A DNA stretch of 63,315 nucleotides from Alkalibacter sp964582705 (GTDB lineage Bacteria; Bacillota; Clostridia; Eubacteriales; Alkalibacteraceae), in the NCBI GenBank assembly GCA_964582705.1, contig CAZOTE010000002.1, forward strand, positions 1-63,315, in the 5' to 3' direction. Shown one piece after another: positions 60,485 through 63,315 of the stretch. The translations under genes were made by a program, and so were the position numbers. The stretch's first letter is position 1. Each line of letters opens with the position of its first letter. Below the pieces are notes generated by a model that was not told the origin of the DNA, did no database searches, and was given only the letters and a program-made list of their open reading frames with translations.

Positions 60485-61684
60485 ATGGGAAAAGCACTGA
60501 TCATTGGAGCCGGTGGCGTTTCAAATGTCGTAGTACATAAATGCTGCCAAAATTCCGATATATTCGAAGAAATATGCTTGGCCAGCAGAACTATAGAAAA
60601 ATGCGACGCCATCGTGGCTAAGCTACCCGAAACGAAAACAAAGGTAAGCACAGCAAAAGTGGATGCAGACAATACGGATGAGGTAATATCCTTGATTGAA
60701 AAGTTCAATCCGGATATAGTAATAAACGTTGCACTCCCTTATCAGGATCTTACGATAATGGATGCATGCCTTGCAACAGGTGTTCATTATATGGATACAG
60801 CCAACTATGAGCCTCCGGATATTCCTAAATTCGAGTATAAGTGGCAATGGGCATATAGGGAAAGGTTCGAAAAGGCAGGTCTTACTGCATTGTTAGGCAG
60901 CGGCTTCGATCCCGGTGTAACAGGCGTTTTTTGTGCTTATGCGCAAAAGCACTATTTCGATGAAATTCATTATATCGACATAGTGGATGCAAATGCGGGA
61001 GATCATGGATATCCCTTTGCAACAAATTTTAATCCCGAGATTAACATTAGGGAGATTACTGCTAACGGCAGGTACTTTGAGAATGACGATTGGGTGGAAA
61101 TTCCTCCCATGTCTATGAAGAAAACCTATGACCTGCCCCAGATTGGAGAAAAAGATATTTATCTTCTCTACCACGAAGAGCTGGAATCTTTATCAAAAAA
61201 CATAAAAGGCATCAAGCGAATCCGTTTTTGGATGACATTCTCCGAAAAATATCTGACACATCTAAAGGTATTGGAAAATGTAGGAATGACTTCTATCGAA
61301 CCCATCGATTTTGAGGGTCAAAAGATTGCTCCTCTTCACTTTTTAAAGGCCGTGCTGCCTGATCCTGCTTCACTGGGACCTAGAACGAAAGGCAAAACGA
61401 ATATAGGTTGCGTAATTCAAGGAACCAAAGACGGCAAACCAAAGACTTACTATGTTTACAATGTCTGCGACCACCAGGAGGCTTATCGCGAAGTGGGCTC
61501 ACAAGCAATTTCCTATACAACAGGCGTACCTGCTATGATCGGAGCGATGATGATTCTTAAGGGCTTATGGAAAAAACCTGGAGTATACAATGTAGAGGAA
61601 TTTGATCCGGATCCTTTTATGGAAGCTCTAAACGAAAACGGCCTTCCTTGGCTGGAATCCTTCGATCCTGTTTTATTGGACTAG
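60485..61684 (+). CDS. Carboxynorspermidine/carboxyspermidine dehydrogenase
   Basis: A 399-residue saccharopine-dehydrogenase-like protein. NADPH binds at LIIGAGGVSNVVVHKC near residue 4. GSGFDPGVTGVFCAYA near 138 and VDANAGDHGYPFATNFNPE near 165 are typical of CASDH, which reductively joins aspartate semialdehyde with a diamine (putrescine or diaminopropane). It starts behind GGGAGG and is followed by its partner decarboxylase after 9 bases. Confidence 0.92.
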   Translation: MGKALIIGAGGVSNVVVHKCCQNSDIFEEICLASRTIEKCDAIVAKLPETKTKVSTAKVDADNTDEVISLIEKFNPDIVINVALPYQDLTIMDACLATGVHYMDTANYEPPDIPKFEYKWQWAYRERFEKAGLTALLGSGFDPGVTGVFCAYAQKHYFDEIHYIDIVDANAGDHGYPFATNFNPEINIREITANGRYFENDDWVEIPPMSMKKTYDLPQIGEKDIYLLYHEELESLSKNIKGIKRIRFWMTFSEKYLTHLKVLENVGMTSIEPIDFEGQKIAPLHFLKAVLPDPASLGPRTKGKTNIGCVIQGTKDGKPKTYYVYNVCDHQEAYREVGSQAISYTTGVPAMIGAMMILKGLWKKPGVYNVEEFDPDPFMEALNENGLPWLESFDPVLLD

Positions 61685-61693
61685 GAGCAGATT

Positions 61694-62833
61694 ATGACTA
61701 TAGATTTTAATAAGGTCCCTACTCCCTGCTACGTGGTAGATGAGAGTTTGATCATAAAGAACCTTGAGCTCCTAAAATCAGTTCAAGACAGAACCGGATG
61801 CAAGATACTTCTAGCCCTAAAAGGTTTTTCAATGCATGCTCTTTTCCCCCTTATAGGTCAGTATTTAAAGGGCATAACCTCCAGCTCTCTCTTTGAAGCT
61901 CGTTTAGGATATGAAGAGATGGGCAAAGAAGTCCACGCCTATGCTCCAGCTTATGTGGAAGAGGATTTCGATGAACTTTTAAGTTATGTAGACCACTTGG
62001 TATTTAACAGTTTCGATCAATGGCTTAAGTACAAGACCAAGGTGAAGTCAGTGAAGTCAAAAGATATCGAGTGCGGCATACGAATAAACCCTCAGTATTC
62101 TGAGATATCTACTCCCATCTACAATCCTTGTTACACCAATTCAAGGTTGGGAGTGACCTTAGATAATTTTAAACCGGATTTGTTGGATGGTATAGACGGA
62201 CTTCATTTTCATACCATGTGCGAGCAGAATTCTGACACGCTGGAACGAACAATCAAGGTAGTGGACGAGAAATTTGGCAAGTACCTCAAAAATATGAAAT
62301 GGCTTAACTTTGGCGGGGGTCATCACATAACGAGACCAGATTACGACATAGAAAAACTTATAAACTCCATTATTTTCATGAAGGATAAATACGATCTCGA
62401 AATTTACTTAGAGCCCGGAGAGGCAATAGCTTTGAATACCGGCTACTTGGTAGGTTCAGTCCTTGATATAGTTGAAAACGGCATGGAAATAGCCATTTTG
62501 GATGCATCTGCAGCATGCCACATGCCTGATGTGCTGGAAATGCCATACCGCCCTCATATCATAAATTCTGATGAACCAGGTGTGCTTGCCCATACCTATA
62601 GACTTGGAGGCAACACCTGCTTGGCAGGTGATATAATCGGAGATTATTCCTTTAGCAAGCCTCTCAAGCCTGGAGATAAATTAGTTTTTTGCGACATGGC
62701 TCACTATACCATGGTAAAGAATAACATGTTTAATGGCGTCAATCTTCCTTCAATCGCAATATATAGTGAAAAAGAGGGGTTGAAAGTGATCAGAAAGTTC
62801 ACTTTCGAGGATTATAAAAACAGGCTATCATAA
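61694..62833 (+). CDS. nspC: Carboxynorspermidine decarboxylase
   Basis: A 379-residue fold III PLP enzyme. The PLP lysine is in LLALKGFSMHALF near residue 40; LNFGGGHHITRPDYD near 210 contacts phosphate; the C-terminal CHMPDVLEMPYRP near 278 and GNTCLAGDIIGDYSF near 308 are NspC landmarks. It removes CO2 from carboxyspermidine to give spermidine (or norspermidine). The route needs putrescine, probably from agmatine made by SpeA; agmatine-processing genes are not in the window. Confidence 0.93.
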   Translation: MTIDFNKVPTPCYVVDESLIIKNLELLKSVQDRTGCKILLALKGFSMHALFPLIGQYLKGITSSSLFEARLGYEEMGKEVHAYAPAYVEEDFDELLSYVDHLVFNSFDQWLKYKTKVKSVKSKDIECGIRINPQYSEISTPIYNPCYTNSRLGVTLDNFKPDLLDGIDGLHFHTMCEQNSDTLERTIKVVDEKFGKYLKNMKWLNFGGGHHITRPDYDIEKLINSIIFMKDKYDLEIYLEPGEAIALNTGYLVGSVLDIVENGMEIAILDASAACHMPDVLEMPYRPHIINSDEPGVLAHTYRLGGNTCLAGDIIGDYSFSKPLKPGDKLVFCDMAHYTMVKNNMFNGVNLPSIAIYSEKEGLKVIRKFTFEDYKNRLS

Positions 62834-62855
62834 AGAGCAGGCTTTCTGCTCTTTT
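62832..62855 (+). terminator. Terminator after nspC
   Basis: AAAGAGCAG (62832-62840) and CTGCTCTTT (62846-62854) with a 5-base loop and T-run, overlapping the nspC stop codon. Confidence 0.85.
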
Positions 62856-62895
62856 CTATTGCCTCAATTTTAAAGTGGAGAAAGGCAGATTTATT

Positions 62896-63315
62896 ATGAG
62901 ATTGAGAAAAAAACCCTGGGCTGAACCAGAAATGAGGAAAGATTCAAAAGTCATATTCAATCCATCAGAGCACAAAGGTCATTGGAAAGAAGTCTTTGGA
63001 AATTCAAGCCAAATACATCTGGAGCTCGGATGTGGCAAGGGGCGCTTCATAACACAAAAGGCACAGGAAAACCCTGAAACGAATTATATTGCATTGGATT
63101 ATCAAAATGAAGTTCTCATATATCTTTTAAGAAAAATAAACAATCTGAATATAGAGAATGTAAGAATTTTGCCCATGAGAGCAGATTTTCTGGAAGCTGT
63201 CTTTTCAAAGGATGAAATCAGTAAAATTTATATAAACTTTTGCAATCCTTGGCCAAAGGACAGACATCAAAAGCGTCGACTCACCCACACTCGCTTTTTG
63301 GAAAAGTACGATGCT
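62896..63315 (+). CDS. trmB: tRNA (guanine-46-N7)-methyltransferase, partial
   Basis: The first 140 codons of TrmB, cut by the window end. HLELGCGKGRFI near residue 41 is the SAM-binding loop, NYIALDYQNEVL follows, and INFCNPWPKDRHQKRRL near 113 is the family catalytic segment (usually NFSDPWPK). It methylates N7 of G46 in tRNA. It begins at ATG 62896 after GGAGAAAGG and is downstream of the nspC terminator. Confidence 0.92.
   Translation, partial: MRLRKKPWAEPEMRKDSKVIFNPSEHKGHWKEVFGNSSQIHLELGCGKGRFITQKAQENPETNYIALDYQNEVLIYLLRKINNLNIENVRILPMRADFLEAVFSKDEISKIYINFCNPWPKDRHQKRRLTHTRFLEKYDA

Noticed and set aside
1..63315. CRISPR array, tRNA, rRNA, insertion sequence or prophage
   Set aside because: No spaced direct repeats, tRNA cloverleaf motifs, transposase or integrase motifs were found on reading both strands.

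Overview
The window reads as a chromosomal segment of a low-G+C, anaerobic Gram-positive bacterium of the Bacillota, most likely class Clostridia. The evidence is AT-rich DNA with strong Shine-Dalgarno sites, GTG/TTG starts, a LicT-type antiterminator with RAT sites, TPP riboswitches coupled to terminators, Bacillus-like PhoP boxes, the anaerobic cobaltochelatase CbiK, rubrerythrin and NatAB. I cannot name a genus. I see no rRNA, tRNA, CRISPR array, insertion sequence or phage gene; the region looks like metabolic core plus a few sugar and redox cassettes.

Layout. 1-4.6 kb: polyphosphate cluster (SixA-like phosphatase, CHAD protein, Ppx, Ppk1) with a triple PhoP-type box before ppx. 4.6-9.1 kb (minus): alpha-glucoside PTS, GH4 6-phospho-alpha-glucosidase and an RpiR regulator. 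9.1-12.2 kb: thiW behind a TPP riboswitch, a small membrane protein, an ICMT-like methyltransferase and a LysM-G5-NlpC/P60 wall hydrolase. 12.5-15.8 kb: a Tat-exported lipoprotein flavoenzyme followed by its own TatB/A-like, TatA and TatC proteins and an FMN-binding lipoprotein, facing a PucR/CdaR-type regulator. 17.4-27.5 kb (minus): galE, zapA, a coiled-coil protein, DUF2207-LemA, Nudix, two unknown genes, dprA, a nitroreductase and NatAB.

27.6-37.1 kb (minus): one nine-gene tetrapyrrole operon, hemA-sirC-hemC-cobA/hemD-hemB-hemL-cbiK-cobD-cbiB, leading from glutamyl-tRNA to cobalt-sirohydrochlorin plus the cobalamin side arm. 37.4-42.2 kb (minus): a TPP-riboswitch operon (TatD-family hydrolase, thiamine-binding protein, ThiX-ThiY-ThiZ), then an HD protein and PgpA. 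42.4-48.5 kb (plus): SulP transporter, an ABC-2 export operon behind a consensus promoter with an operator-like palindrome, and an EamA transporter. 48.5-53.9 kb (minus): sucrose operon (LicT-type antiterminator, ScrA, ScrB) with two RAT-terminator switches, and a fructokinase gene that has lost its 5' end. 54.1-63.3 kb: speA, rubrerythrin, sfsA, GPH symporter, citrate synthase, then carboxynorspermidine dehydrogenase and decarboxylase (spermidine synthesis), and the 5' part of trmB.

The most interesting units are the self-contained Tat/flavin cassette, the riboswitch-controlled TatD-family hydrolase in the thiamine salvage operon, the PhoP-box polyphosphate cluster, and the decayed fructokinase beside an intact sucrose PTS operon.
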